Notes: generated from the sequence alone by a model not told the origin. Counted from the first letter of the stretch, positions 38,410-50,875 are shown. The stretch is 64,000 nt of DNA from Cunninghamia lanceolata (GCA_027924645.1 BSBN01000213.1:36892501-36956500), one strand, 5' to 3'. Made by a program: numbers and translations.

Positions 38410-41400
38410 TTAGTTAATGATTGCCACGTCATCATCCACATCAGTCTCCCTTTGCGCCGCTTCTTTTTCCTTAGTTTGTCCATCCTCGGTACTTGAATCT
38501 ACTTGTGTTGCTTGATTTGCTTGTGCCCTCAACTTCACCTTATATGCGCGATACCTATTAATGATTGGTGATAATGCCACATTGCTTGGACTACGAGTCA
38601 TACTAACTCAAAGTTTCTTTTTGTTTATCATTTTGTCAGCATCAACCACTCTTTTATGCACATTATCTATTTCATTTTTGAATGTTCTGATATAGGTGGC
38701 TATTCTCCCAAGTTTTGTAAGTGATTCACCAGTGATAATATCAAAACCTATCATCTCTTCATCCACCATCTTATAATTTTGCTTAATTTCCTTAATTTCA
38801 AGTAGCTTATCCTCATCATCACCAAAGGCTTCTATCTCCAAGATTGCAAAGTTGCCTTTGAGATCCTTTTGATCCTTGTAATAATGAGCTAGGGTGCTCC
38901 TCATCTCTTCAACCACTCCTAATACAGACATTTTCCACTCAAGCATGTCTGTCCACACAGTAGAGTCCATCTCCTTGGGATCATTCAAAATCTTCTCATC
39001 CAACAAGAATGTTGATATCTATGCCAGCCATATCTTGTACTTCTTTAGAGACCAAGAAAAGGCTACTATTATCTTTTCTGATATTCTACAATTTAGTCAC
39101 TAATACTTCCCTCTTGCTAGAAATAGAATTAAATAATTTAGCAGATTCTTCTATGTAAATTAGGCCATCCAAAGTTACCTTTTCAATCCATTGCTCTATA
39201 ACACCACTCAAAGCTTGAGACCGTTTAATCTATTACAAGAGATTGGGATCTGGGCTGTCTACATTTACATCGGGCAACTCACCTGCGGTTGGGCAGTAAT
39301 TTTCAAAATGGACTGAATTTAGCATTCTCTTGCTATTCCTTCTTAATTCTCTTTGACAAAGTGCTAACTGAGAATTTACCATGGTAAATTTCTCCCTCCA
39401 TAGTCGAGGGTCCCATATCAACTTGATTTAGATTAAAGTCAGCTTCAATCACTTCATTCTCGTTCTTATCACCCACTAGGTCAGAAATCTCCAAAATGTG
39501 GTGCGCTATGGAAGGGTCTGCCACCATCCTCAACATTCTTCTAGCCCATTTTGGTTTGGGCATTTCTTGTAAGAGCTTAGCCACAATATCAACATTGGTG
39601 TCCACCATAGGAGTATATCTTTTCTTTTTCTCCACAGCTTTCCTCAACCATGCAGGGTAGGAAGAAGAAGAAGCATTAGTATTCACAACAACATTCATCA
39701 TCACACCATTTGAGTGCATAGGAGGGGAATTGTGCTTCAGAGGATCGTTTAAACTGGGGGAAACTAGATTACCAAACAATGATTAAAGCATATTATCTTC
39801 ACCAAGCTGATTAAAAATTAAAGAATCACCATCATTAACAAGGGGATTTGAAAGGGGCACATGGTCTGATTGCGGTTGCGAAGCAGCCAATCTGTTGTCA
39901 ATTATCACATGCTGACCATCCTGTTCATAGGTTGTCTTTAACATCCTGATGTCCTCAGGTTGCTCGCCATCTCTACCCGATTGTGAACCAACTCTATGAA
40001 GAATTGGGTCCAAACTCGATGAGCTCTTGGGAGTGTGAGTAGCTTGGGATTTATTCTGTTCTCGAATAGCTAATTCCTTTGGAGCTGCAGAACTGACTTA
40101 TTCTATAAATTTTCCATTCAACCATTTCTTAGTTCTCCTTAGCACATGAAAAGAGAGAAACATTACATCAGTGGTTTCCTTTTCCAACCATCGCACTGGA
40201 GGCAGAGGTTGCAAAAAGGCACTATGATAACCTTCATCCAATATGTCTGAATTGTCATCCACCATCTTAGGGACCTGCAATGGCAAGTCAAAAGCACACA
40301 CTTGGTCAATGGTCAACCGCATCTAGCTTCTCCTTTGCACCTCTCTCTCATCCAAACAATCCTCCCAAAAATCCACAAGCTAAGGTTTATGCGAATATGA
40401 ACCACCTCCATGCATATTTATCTTCACAAAATTCTTACTATCAAAACCTATCCGTGTAGGTAACCTGTGGAAATTATACTCTACCAATAGCCTCTCTACG
40501 TTCTTCACACAATCATTGCTTTTACATGAATAGAAAGAAATGGCCACAGGGAATGAATATCCCTTCTTTTTCATGGCATGATACTTGGTATTCACAACTT
40601 CCATTTGATGGCAAACCTCTAAAAACATAATAAAATTTGACGGATACCTTGGCAATTTTAATGGGGTATTTTCATAACCCCCTATTCTTAGATAAGAAAA
40701 ATGGTCAAACTAGATATAAAACTTCTGAAATTCATGACTAGGGCGGTCACTTCAGGAGAGAACCTTCGCTCTAAGGTGCCTTCAATTCTCTTTGCAATCA
40801 ACATGGAGAAAGCATCGTTCACCCTACATAAATCTTTCATCCCAACATTCTTTTGTAATTATGGAAAAATTTGATACACAGTTGTGTTTGGGGTAGGAAC
40901 TCCTTGAGCTCTTAAACCGGGCCAGACAACCTCTCTATTAGCCATCACATACACCAACAAGGAACACATGGAAACTCACCTTCTGCGAAAAATTCACCAG
41001 ATGCTTGTGCATGTTTTCATTTATTAATTTAGTACAATCTATGTGATGGTCACCACAAATGAGTAGAATAAATTGACACATCCAATACTCAAAAGAGTCA
41101 GATTCTACACTTCCAACAACATGCTGCAACAAGGTGATCATATTAGAAATTGCTTCCTTAAAGTGGCCTCTTTTCATATTAGTAGGGAGCCTAGACTTCC
41201 CTTTCTTGTCAACTTCCAACCAGCTCTTGGAAATGCGGCTTTGGCACCAATCTTTCTTCTTGTGGTAAAATCCCCAACTAGAGGAAATAGAAACATCAAC
41301 GAATTCCTCATAATCAACCAGTTTCAAAGCAAGAGCAACGGCTTCCGAATCAATTTTAGTTACTACAGAGCTGTCTGAGGTTTGTATCTTTTGTGAATCC

Positions 41401-41579
41401 AAAAAATAATGGTTAACACATGCAACGACCAAGTCAGGGCAAGGCACATCAAGTGGAAAGTCTCCAGCTCGGTCTAATCCACTACTTACAATTTTATTAG
41501 CAAGAGAAGTCCTATCTTTCGGCTGCATTCTCTTCCAAAAATCCTCCAAGTCTATGTGACCAAACTCTATATCGTTCAC
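38410..41579 (-). pseudogene. Large coding remnant of an unrecognised, transposon-like plant family
   Basis: A series of long minus-strand frames runs for about 1,050 codons with only a few stops and frameshifts, far longer than chance allows in such AT-rich DNA. The first frame (41579-40938, 213 codons) begins MNDIEFGHIDLEDFWKRM and contains Cys/His-rich ends. Then come a segment with RIEGTLERRFSPEV, another with GGYENTPLKLPRYPSNF and Cys residues (SCKSNDCVKNVE), a Ser/Asn/Gln-rich middle (40013-39783), and a C-terminal part with a helical charged region (39006-38608) ending in DDDVAIIN. I do not know the family. Layout and composition resemble the plant gag-like or transposon-like ORFs near PMD and Transposase_32 proteins, but that is inference from memory of such proteins. 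No promoter or LTR is clearly tied to it. Confidence 0.6.
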
Positions 41580-43366
41580 ACTTGACAGACCATTTTATAC
41601 CACGAGAACTATTGGAGCCCCTTGAAACTTATACTGCATCTTGACCAATTTGAGAATCCAAAAAGCAAAAGAATCCAAAACATTCAAGGACACAAAAGAG
41701 ATCCACAGTATATTTGCAGGAGAAGTATTATACAGATTCATGAAAGAGATATTGTTCTTCTCAAACAGTGAATAACAATTATGCTGACACAACAATAGAG
41801 GGAGAGACGAAGGAGGAAAAACCAAATGAGCTAACCTGTATGCGAGGGATCCTGCAAAATCTCTATGAGTGGCTAGACTGGAAGCTCTCCATAGTGTATC
41901 TCCTTTACAATATTATGAGACTTTCCTTCATAGGGTGACTAATTTATCTAGGTCTCATATCATATCTCATTAATTCCATCATAAATTTCATTTATCACTG
42001 GCAGCGTATCGTATTTTAAAATTCATAATAGCCCCCTTTTATTTCCCTTTGAAAAGAGTGCCCAAGCCTTTTCACATATTCCAAATTTAATACGGGGTGA
42101 CAGGTGTCACCTCTCCGTACTAATCACCAGCTCATAAGGAGGCGCTGTGGGAGTGATGAGCACGTTCAGTTAGGAAGTCAGAGATTTTGAGAACTTTTGA
42201 ACCAAAATACTGAAGGTTCAAAAGTTCAAAGAACTTTTGACCCTCCAACAATGAAGACCTTTCTTTTAACAAGATGACAAAAGACCATCGGGATAAACTT
42301 TATGACGCAAGTTTTGTGACTAGTCAGGAGATCGAGAGGTTCATGAACTTGTGAACTTGCCGACTGAGGTTCAAAAACACAAAGGATTTCTGACCGGGCA
42401 TGAAAATGACTAAGTAAAAAAGGCGCGCTGAAAAACAAAGTATGAATAATGATGAATTAAGAATGGGAAAGACTTAAGACATAAATGCTTTAGCAAATTT
42501 TCAAAAATGGAATAACAATTCCACACCTCCACACTCCCTTTCCCAAGTCAAACCTAATGTGTGTAGGTTTGATCCCACTCCACATAGAATCAACTTGAAG
42601 TTCAAAAATTTATATTGAATTTTTTTTACTCTTGCCTGTTTCATCAATCATTATGAGCTAACTTGGTACACATTTACGTAATTAATTGTTGTCTTGGCAT
42701 TTAAAGGCATTCAATGTGCATTAATTCATATTAAAAAGTCCTATACATTGAAGAGAAGAGTCATTCTAGCAACACCTTGTTTGGAGCACTAAAATGAATC
42801 TAATATGCATCAAATCATTTAGGATACCTACATGTTTGATTGTTGTCTTCAATAATCACCCAAGGTTGTAAAGTGATTTATGTAGGGGTGGACTGAGAAC
42901 TTGACCCATACAATTCAACAACTTCCATAAAATATTTTTGAGTACCACCAATCCTTAAGAATCATTAGAATATAAAGATTAGAGAAAACTATATGGCAGG
43001 AGCACACAATCATCAAATTAGATCCATGGATTACATAGTAGATTGCACCATGTGGAATTAATCTAGGGTCTTTAGATTTATCCACATAACAGTCTCAAGT
43101 TTGCATAGAGTTTCACACTATTAACACATCATGAAAATTTATTTTTATACTTGAATAATTGAATTCTACATATCATAATTTCTCTTCATTGTAATTCATA
43201 TAACTAAATACTCCTTACCTTCACATATAATTTTTTAAAATAATATTCAATTATTTTGATATTTACCAAACTATACTATTTAAATTAATTGTGTTTATTA
43301 ATAACATTAATTGATTAACTTGAACATTCCATTAAAAAAAGCATTTTTCATAATGACACAACAAAC
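41580..43366. other. Upstream flank of the large pseudogene, no gene
   Basis: Short frames only. The part 42091-42242 holds several strong inverted repeats, listed separately. The remainder is AT-rich DNA with no recognised motif. Confidence 0.5.
42091..42242. repeat. Cluster of strong inverted repeats
   Basis: TACGG-GGTGACAGGTGTCACC-TCT-CCGTA at 42091-42119 is an interrupted palindrome with a perfect 16-base core. GAACTTTTGAACC at 42191-42203 pairs perfectly with GGTTCAAAAGTTC at 42215-42227 (11-base loop), and the latter can pair instead with GAACTTTTGACC at 42231-42242 (3-base loop). The two hairpins are mutually exclusive. Confidence 0.8.
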
Positions 43367-43608
43367 CAGGGCCTAAATTTGATGGTTGTTTAGCTGTATT
43401 TAGGCATTTTTACCGTAAAATACAATTGAAATTTTAAAAAGACCCTATCATATGAAAGGAGAGATTTTGGATAAACTATCAAAATTTATATAGGATTATG
43501 ATGATATATATATTTGGTTTATATATAATTTTACTTATACTAAGGTATGTGATAGTATTTTAAGAGCACCATTGAATAGACAAGGTTAACTGTCAAATTT
43601 AGGCCCTG
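43367..43608. mobile_element. hAT-type MITE, 242 bp
   Basis: CAGGGCCTAAATTTGA at 43367-43382 is exactly mirrored by TCAAATTTAGGCCCTG at 43593-43608. The CAGGG start of the terminal inverted repeat is typical of hAT elements. The flanking 8-mers CAACAAAC (43359-43366) and CAAGAAGC (43609-43616) match at six of eight bases, as expected for an aged 8-bp hAT target duplication. It has no coding capacity and would need a transposase from elsewhere. Confidence 0.8.
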
Positions 43609-43616
43609 CAAGAAGC

Positions 43617-44506
43617 TTGTAGTGTTAGGAGAGGGTAAGCTTTTTTGGGTAGGTAACATTATCTTAAAACTTAGAACTTAGATATGTAAGATATTGGCTT
43701 TCTCATAAGATAAAGATAATGGTGCTTCAAACAATTAATATAGACTTTTTTATTGGATTAAGTTAGAAAGTTACATTGATCAAGTAGTATAATTTGTATA
43801 CATTTATTTAAAATATGTTGAAAGATATTTTAAGTATATAGCTATATCAATAATGTTCAAATTTTATGAAAAGAAATTATTTCAATAGTCTTATATATTA
43901 ATTTATTCTTATTTAAAGAGCTATTTTTTCTATATAATTATAAAAATTTAAATGAAAACAAAATAAATTATTTACTTCATATTTTAACTTATTTACTACA
44001 TAGCTATTTTTATAAATAAAAGATTTATTAATAAAAAAATACATAAAATTATTTTATTACCCCACAAACTACAAGGGTGAGTGTTACAAAAAACTAAAAC
44101 TATTAAATAATTGTTAAGTAAATAAAAATAAGATAAAAATAACTCAAGTAAGTAAATAAACTAACTATAAAATAACTCTCAAAGTAAATAAAATAATTTA
44201 AAAAATAACTCTTAAGTAAATAGAAATAACTCTTCAAATAAAATAAACATTATTCTTAAGTTATATGAAAAAAAGGTTGGATGAGATTAAATATCTTACA
44301 TAGTAATATTTATTTTATTTTATTTTTATTTTTTAAAAGGTGGTAAACCCAAATTGTATTAATATATCAAAAACATCGATACATAAGTTTATAAAACCAG
44401 GAAGATATCATCTAGGAGATAGAGGCTTTTAACAACAAACATATGTATACGAACATGAATTGCCAAAAAGTTAAAAAATTAAAACAGAAAGAAGGCAAAC
44501 CACCCC
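43617..44506. other. Very AT-rich DNA with TAAGTAAATAAA repeats
   Basis: No gene. Around 44090-44260 the phrase AAGTAAATA with AATAACTCT recurs many times. A related repeat occurs at 46200-46450 in the same orientation, on the other side of the coding remnant at 44507-45139. Confidence 0.5.
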
Positions 44507-45139
44507 CTAACTGCCATTCATCCCCATTGGGCTAGCCACCCCACTAGCCTCAGCCCCATTGTCGCCCTCCTTAGTCTGCTCTGTCTCCACCTCGGTGTTG
44601 AAGTCTGCCTCCATGGCATCTAGGTCCCTTGGTAGATGAGGAGCCATATCCACCGCATGCAGACGCAGGAAATGTATTGCCACAAACAATTCTTTGTACC
44701 TTACCCTCATACGCTTCAGTACCAAGAAGGCATGGCCTTTAATAGCCCTCTCAAGCTCGTTAATACAACCACAACCCATGCCTCGCTGCATAGTTTTGTA
44801 GAGGCATTCCATGTCCCTTGAAGAGCGGTGTCGGTGGATAGGGAAGAGGCCACCAACCCACGCATCTCCAACCATTATATCGTAGCTTTGAAGTGCACTG
44901 TTCTAGCGGTCCACACTGAATCACTGCTTGTTCACTATTCCCATGGCTATAGGTAACACATACTTGGCGTCGAAGGTGATATCCAACATATTGGACAAGA
45001 AAACTGAGACCACAACTGACCACCTCACCTCCCTTTCAGGCTGGCCATCTAACCACCTTTGGTTACAAATGCGTCTTATCGCGAACTGAGTGAGCATATA
45101 GTCGATCTCAAAGATTTGGCTCAAGTTGAGGATAGTCAC
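44507..45139 (-). pseudogene. Coding remnant of unknown family
   Basis: Two frames in the same register (45139-44921 and 44875-44507) are separated by only two stops, together about 210 codons. The upstream piece has RRICNQRWLDGQPEREVRW followed by a hydrophobic stretch; the downstream piece has a Lys/Arg/His-rich helix-like middle and an acidic tail with EADFNTEVETEQTKEGDN. Base composition is richer in GC than the flanks, as for real coding DNA. I do not recognise the family. It is probably another transposon-associated ORF, and AT-rich repeats on both sides hint at an element boundary. Confidence 0.5.
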
Positions 45140-46453
45140 AGAGCCCTTGATATTCCCAATTAAAGGGTTGAAAATAAAACTTGAAATTGGCCACTTCGCC
45201 TTCCATTATAGCTGCACACCTGAACAAGAACGCCAAACTAAGTAACTATGTATTTAAAGTAAAATAAAATTTCTTAATTAAATAAAATAAATTATATTAT
45301 TAATATAAAAGTTCATTTGGATATTCTCCTATTCCACTTTCATCACAAATCCCCTAAAAAATAGGCCAATGATATCTTTTGGTGTCTTTTACATAGATTT
45401 TTTTAAAGATAGGTATGCTAGTTTACTTAAAAGCCTATTCAACTTTAGTAAAAAATCTAATAAAAATAGGCACCTCGACCTCTTTTACATAGATTTTTCA
45501 AAAGATATGCATCCTAGTTTATTTTACTTTAGAACTATTTTATTTACTACATAAATACATGGACACAAAAATCTCATCTAAACATTTTTCTTCTACTCTG
45601 GGACTTTCAATTCAACACAAAAAAAAACATATCTCATTTTTCTTGACTTGCAATTCAACCAAAAAAAAAAACATAAAAAAAGTAATTCAAACCCTAAGTA
45701 CAAATATATATTATATATTTACAAATTTGTAATGCATAATAATACTTATATATACTTTTAGAGTTTTCAAAAAGACTCTAGATTGGTATAGTCAAAATAA
45801 ATTCAAATTGTGTACATAGATTGAATTTCTCATTCAAGTGGAATAGGCATGTGAAGAATGATATTTCTTCACATCTTTTACATAGATTTTTTAAAAAGAT
45901 TTATGTTAGTTTTACTTTTAAACTATTTAATAATTATTTTTATTTATTTACATTGTTCTTTGTTTATTTATTTTATTTTAATGACAAAAAAACTATTGAA
46001 ATTATTATGTAATATGATAAATAAAATAGTAGTAAATAATATATTTTATAAATAAATTAGTAAGCATTATTTTTTAAATAATTATTTATATTACTTAAGA
46101 ATTATTACTTAAAAGGTGGAATAACAATAATAAAAACTATTAAAACACAAGGCATATATATGAAAAAAACATATATTTGAAAAAAAAACTTAAAAACTAT
46201 ATAATAGTTGTTAAGTAAATAAAATAAAATAGAACAACTCTTATGTAAATAAATTAATTATGCAAGAGGCATAACAAAGGGTGGAGTGTAATGGCAGCAT
46301 GTTACTGTTAAGTAAATAAAAATAAAATTAAAAAAATTCTTAAGTAAATAAACTAACTTTCAAAGAAATAAAATAATTTTTTGAATTGATTAATAAAAAT
46401 AAAATAAAAATAATTCTTAAGTAAATAAACTATATCTCAAAGAAATAAAATAA
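45140..46453. other. AT-rich repeats, no gene
   Basis: TTTTACATAGATTTTT-AAAGAT occurs at about 45388, 45481 and 45867, each followed by an AGTTTA-TTTTACTT-like phrase. Several TTAAGTAAATAAA copies run to 46450. A 78-base tandem duplication near 46362-46467 includes AAAGAAATAAAATAATTTTTT and overlaps the LINE 3' end. Confidence 0.5.
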
Positions 46454-46740
46454 TTTTTTGAATTGATTATATATTACCAAAACAAAGCCAGTATGTTACA
46501 ATAGGTTTTCTTGCCCAAACTGGGCAACATATATCAACAAATCATACATCAAGTATCAACTTATACATCATATGCCTTAATAGATAGAAAAGATATCAGG
46601 CTATACATAATAGAATTATCATGTATCAGGGAATCAACATATACATCAAGGATCAGAAAGGATCGGCTACATCTGCAACCTGTAGATCAGAGTAATGTCT
46701 TTCAACAATTTGCAAAAAGGTAGACCCGTAACAACTCTAG

Positions 46741-49700
46741 TCATTTGTTCCAGCTCTCACTATATCTATCCATCTCTCCATATGTTCCAATCAAGGGAGT
46801 AATCTCTGAAATAGATTTGTTGTCTTTGATCACCTCCAATTCAGCACTTGCTGGTAGTTTTTTCTCCTTCAATCCCATATCCTCAAGAAACATATCGAAA
46901 GTAAAGTTCTTATTGTATCTCTCCTGAAATTTCATACATTCCTTAACAAATTTATCATCAACCTTTTTGGCATCATGAGGCCAGAATTTGGTAGTTATTA
47001 TCTCTGACCTCTTCAAGCATGTTTGGCCTTCATCCATTAATTTAAGAAACTTTTCTTTAAAAATATCTAATGTCATCAGTATTTGCATGGCAACATTGTG
47101 AAAAATGAGTCTTTTTGAAGACTCTGTAAGATATCTTCTCCTTCCTTGAAAGCACTCCTCATTTATTAACTTCCGCACTCCTCATTTATTAACTTCCACA
47201 AGTTCCAAAGAATCTCCGTGGTCAAAATAAGCCAAAATTGATTATAGACAAATTTCAAATCTTTCACATAACCAAATAAAATTTCTTGCCAAGTGATACC
47301 ACTTTTCCTATCCCAACCCTTAAGACTAGAAAAAAAAAAACCAAACACTTTTAGCAAAATTACACTAACAAAACAAGTTCTCAACAGACTCAGGGAGATT
47401 GCAATAGGTACAAAGTTTCTTAACATGATCAAAGTTAAAATAGTTGGTACAACAACTAGCTTTTTGACCAACAATAACCACCTAAAACAAGATTTTTTTG
47501 GTTCCAATACATTAGACCAACAAGATTTAAAGACTTTAGACCATTGGGTATGACTCAAATTTAATTTCCAATAGTCATTAACAAAACTGGTGACATCCAT
47601 GGAGTTATTCATCATATCATACAATTCCTAGGTTTAATTTTAAGTAAGGTAGAGCTATCTTCCCATTTCATATTATCATAAATTTCAGCGTTCAATCTAG
47701 GCTCAAATGGAAATTGAAATTTAAAATAGGCTTTCTTAAGGATAGAGAATTTCCTTCTCTGAGAACATGAGGTAGAGAAAATTCATTATTGATATCAAAC
47801 CAATCTCTCAACTAACTATTATTTAGAATATCATTGAAAGTACAAATCCCTTTACTATTCCAACTTGTAGCTAAACACCCCTGTAAAAGGGCTAAAGGTT
47901 TGTTCTTCCACTGAAGGTTCCACCAAATAGATCTAAACCTAAAGATCTCTCTCCTAGACTAGTTCTAGACAATACAATATTTTATGTATACTCTAACCAA
48001 TTCCCAGGCCTTCCACAAGCTCCTAAAAACACTAGAGCCAAAGAAGGAGACAAAAAATTTACCAAACAATAAATCACGAGGATGGAGACCCTTTCAATGT
48101 CTAACATTCTTAGGCATTGCCAACTGTATGATATTCCTTACTAAGACTTTCCAGGGCTCATCACATTCAAAAGAGTTGATTATCCACTTGACAACCAATG
48201 CTATCCCTTGGATCTCTAAATCTTTTAAACCAAGCCCACTAATGTTTTTATTCATACAACACCAACTCTATTTGATTTCAACTCTTTCTTTCTTTCCTTT
48301 GCCATTAGACCAAAGAAATCTCCTGATATTTTTTTGAACTTCATTAATATGATTGCTACTGAAGAACCATGTAGAGAAGTAGTAGATAATATATGAGGAT
48401 AGTATCTTTTGATAGATTTGAACTCTTCTAGCCATACAAAGATATTGCTTATTTCATTTAGTCAATTTCCTATCAATCTTGTCATGAACCCAAATCCAAA
48501 TGTCTTTTAGGGATGGGCTAACTAAGAAGGGGATACCAAGGTATCTTACTTGTTCATTTATCCCTTCTTAAATAAGCCCATCCTTATTAAACCATCTAGG
48601 AGGTGACTCAACCCAATTGAGAAGGATTGACTTATTTTCAGAGATCTTAGCACCAGAGGCATTGCAGAAAATGTTTAACTTCCCCATCAATTTATTAAAG
48701 TTATTTTCCTCCAAATTCATAAAGATTGTTGTGTCATTCACAAATTGGATGTTGATTAGTTCTTCACCATTAGGTAAAGTCAAACCATTCACTTTATCAC
48801 CATTAATGGTAGATCTCAAAAGAAAATGCAAGGCATCCGATGCAATGACAAATATGGTAGGAGATAGAGGACACCCTTGCCTAATAGATCTTCAGAGACC
48901 AAAAGGTTTTGTTTGTGACACATTGACATCAATTTGAGTAACAACATCTCTGACTAAAATTTTAACCATACCACAAAATTTGGGAGGGAAGCCAAAACCC
49001 TCTAGAGCCATAATGATAAAAGACCATTCAACTCTGTGATAAGCTTTCTCAAAGTCCAAGAGGAGCACGCCAACATTTTGATTAGTAGTATTTGCCCAGT
49101 TCATTGCTTCCCAACTTGTTATTAGATTTTCCAAAATATACCCGCCCTTGATAAAACTAGTTTGTGAAGCATTGATAAAATTTGGCAAAAGGTATTTCAA
49201 CCTCAGTGCCAAAATTTTAGCCATAATCTTATATGAAACATTCAGGAGAGTTATTGGCCTCCAAATTTTAATTTGCCCTTTGTCACCTTCTTTAGGAAAA
49301 TGTTTTATAATGCCTCTATTAATTTTACTCCCCAAAGAACCTTTATTAATGGCTTCATTATAGACCAATCACATATCATCCACAATCCAGTCTCTATTTT
49401 TTTTTTATAGAATTTTGCAGGAAGACCATCAAAACCAAGAGATTTATCATTTTTAAAAGTATTGATAGCTCTAATAATTTACTCTTTATTAACATCACTA
49501 TTCAAAATATTGGCATCCTCCACTATGATTTTTTTGGAATCAATTGTCTACAACCATTCTGGGCAATCTTACAAGTCAATATTTTTGTCATTGACAGTGA
49601 AGAGCCCTTGATAGTACTATATAAATTCTTCCTTTATCTTATTAATATCAGTAGTCTACACATTATCAACCCAAATGGGACTAGTCTCTTCTATGATATT

Positions 49701-49940
49701 CTTAATCTTGATAAAATTATAGAACAATTTCAAACCTTTATCCCCTGCCTTAATCCAATTCATCTTGGCTCTCACTTTCATACCTTGTGCCTTCTTTGTT
49801 TGCAAACTTTTCAAATTATGTTTGATCTCTATCAGATCAGTTATAAGAGAGTCATTACTAGGATCACATTGCAAAATACTCTCCATATTGAAAAGCTTCC
49901 CTTGAAGTTCATCTTCCAACCTTCTCTTGTCCATAGACAC
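46741..49940 (-). pseudogene. LINE ORF2 remnant: reverse transcriptase and zinc-knuckle region
   Basis: In order on the minus strand: a helical segment before the RT (49940-49656, with MNWIKAGDKGLKLFYN, where active copies have a W---GD-N-K-FH motif); PGFDGLPA-FYK-like residues near 49420; RPITLLNVSYKIMAKILA and SFIKGGYILENL (about 49270-49130); LDFEKAYHRVEW near 49050-49015, whose first Asp is the motif A residue; INIQFVNDTTIFMN (about 48750-48710), the motif C region; a thumb region near 48500-48310 with WIW-HDKID-KL; and a zinc-knuckle part (47624-47166) with CTYC and later ENLFC in another frame. Motif C reads FVND where active enzymes have F/YADD, so one catalytic Asp is lost. Stops and frameshifts, one from a 23-bp duplication, make it dead. 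Confidence 0.9.
47153..47198. repeat. 23-bp tandem duplication that shifts the LINE frame
   Basis: CACTCCTCATTTATTAACTTCC plus G or A occurs at 47153-47175 and 47176-47198. On the minus strand it duplicates the residues KLINEEC. Because 23 is not a multiple of three, the downstream part of the LINE ORF is thrown into another frame. Confidence 0.95.
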
Positions 49941-50029
49941 TTTTTTACCAATTGTTTGAAAGATGATTTTCCAGCCTTTGGTATTAACATTCCATAATTC
50001 AATCTAAGAGATATTTTGCAGAAGAACCC

Positions 50030-50857
50030 TGTTATTCTTGTATGCAGAAAATGATTAAAGGTAAATAATGGAAGATAATGTAATATAACTCAATCCCTTC
50101 ACCTTCATCACACCTTCACACTTGATAGAACAGAGTAGAGTGCACCCTAGCTCTATTAGCTTTGTTCTTTGGATATATTATGCATTGTGAACTGCTCACA
50201 AAACCAACATAACCTAGGTATGAAAATGACTATAATGAAGGAAAATGATAATGATAAAGATATGGAATTTGACAACATATACTTGCATATGAAAGATGTG
50301 TTGTGATAATGATGTCAGAGGCTCAATTTATAGAGGTTGGATTTGATGAATGAAGGGATATGATTAAAATATGAAATGGATGGCTAGGATTAGATGAGAG
50401 GATTATAGGTCATCGATAATGATATTCTAGAGCATTCTTTTATGTGAATGGTTGAGATTAAAAGATGTGGTATGATAATGAATGGTGGGGATGAAAAGTG
50501 AATTTAATTTTGGATCAATCATTTAATAATTGTTGTAAGTGATAAGGATTGACATGTGAGTGGGTAAATTAATTAAATAATAAAATTATTTAATTAATTT
50601 TATGGAGAGTAAATTGTTGGAAATGATAAATTAATTAAATAAATGAAATTTATTAATTAATTTAAGAGGAAGTGGGAAATTAAATAAATAAATAAAATTT
50701 ATTTATTTAATATGGGAAAATGGATTAATGAAAGAGGGATAAATTAATTAAAAAATAAAATTATTTAATTAATTTAGAAGAGATGTTAGGATGAAAAGTG
50801 GTGTTAGAGCTATGTCAAAAATGAAGGTGAATACATGGTCATTTTTGGGTGTCTACA
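50030..50857 (-). mobile_element. Minus-strand 3' LTR, 828 bp
   Basis: On the minus strand it runs from TGTAGACACCCAAAAATG at 50857 to ...AATAACA at 50030. A TATA-type CTATAAATTG lies near 50325-50333 (minus). The AT-rich first half consists of many mutually complementary TTAATTAAATAA blocks. A polypurine tract lies directly on its upstream (right) side, so it is a 3' LTR whose interior extends rightward. Its start resembles the TGTATACACCTAAAATTG start of the LTR at 61030, suggesting related families. Confidence 0.7.
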
Positions 50858-50875
50858 TTTTGCCCCTCTTTGATA
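50858..50875 (-). other. Polypurine tract of the minus-strand element
   Basis: On the minus strand TATCAAAGAGGGGCAAAA directly precedes the LTR start TGTAGACACC. The AAAGAGGGG purine core is typical of the site that primes plus-strand DNA next to a 3' LTR. Confidence 0.7.

Larger units (their letters stand above)
46454..50029 (-). mobile_element. Plant LINE (L1-type), 5'-truncated, minus strand
   Basis: The element reads right to left. The 3' end is at about 46454, where on the minus strand TTTTGGTAATATATAATCAATTC is followed by six As, a typical plant LINE tail. Inside are remnants of the second ORF, but nothing corresponding to the upstream endonuclease or first ORF. The right limit, 50029, is where the coding homology ends against the TG end of an LTR. 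The element is therefore 5'-truncated or was cut by that LTR element. Confidence 0.8.

Noticed and set aside
48617..48937. Plus-strand frames inside the LINE (also 49148-49363 and 49608-49997)
   Set aside because: They are antisense shadows of the LINE reverse transcriptase frames on the minus strand.
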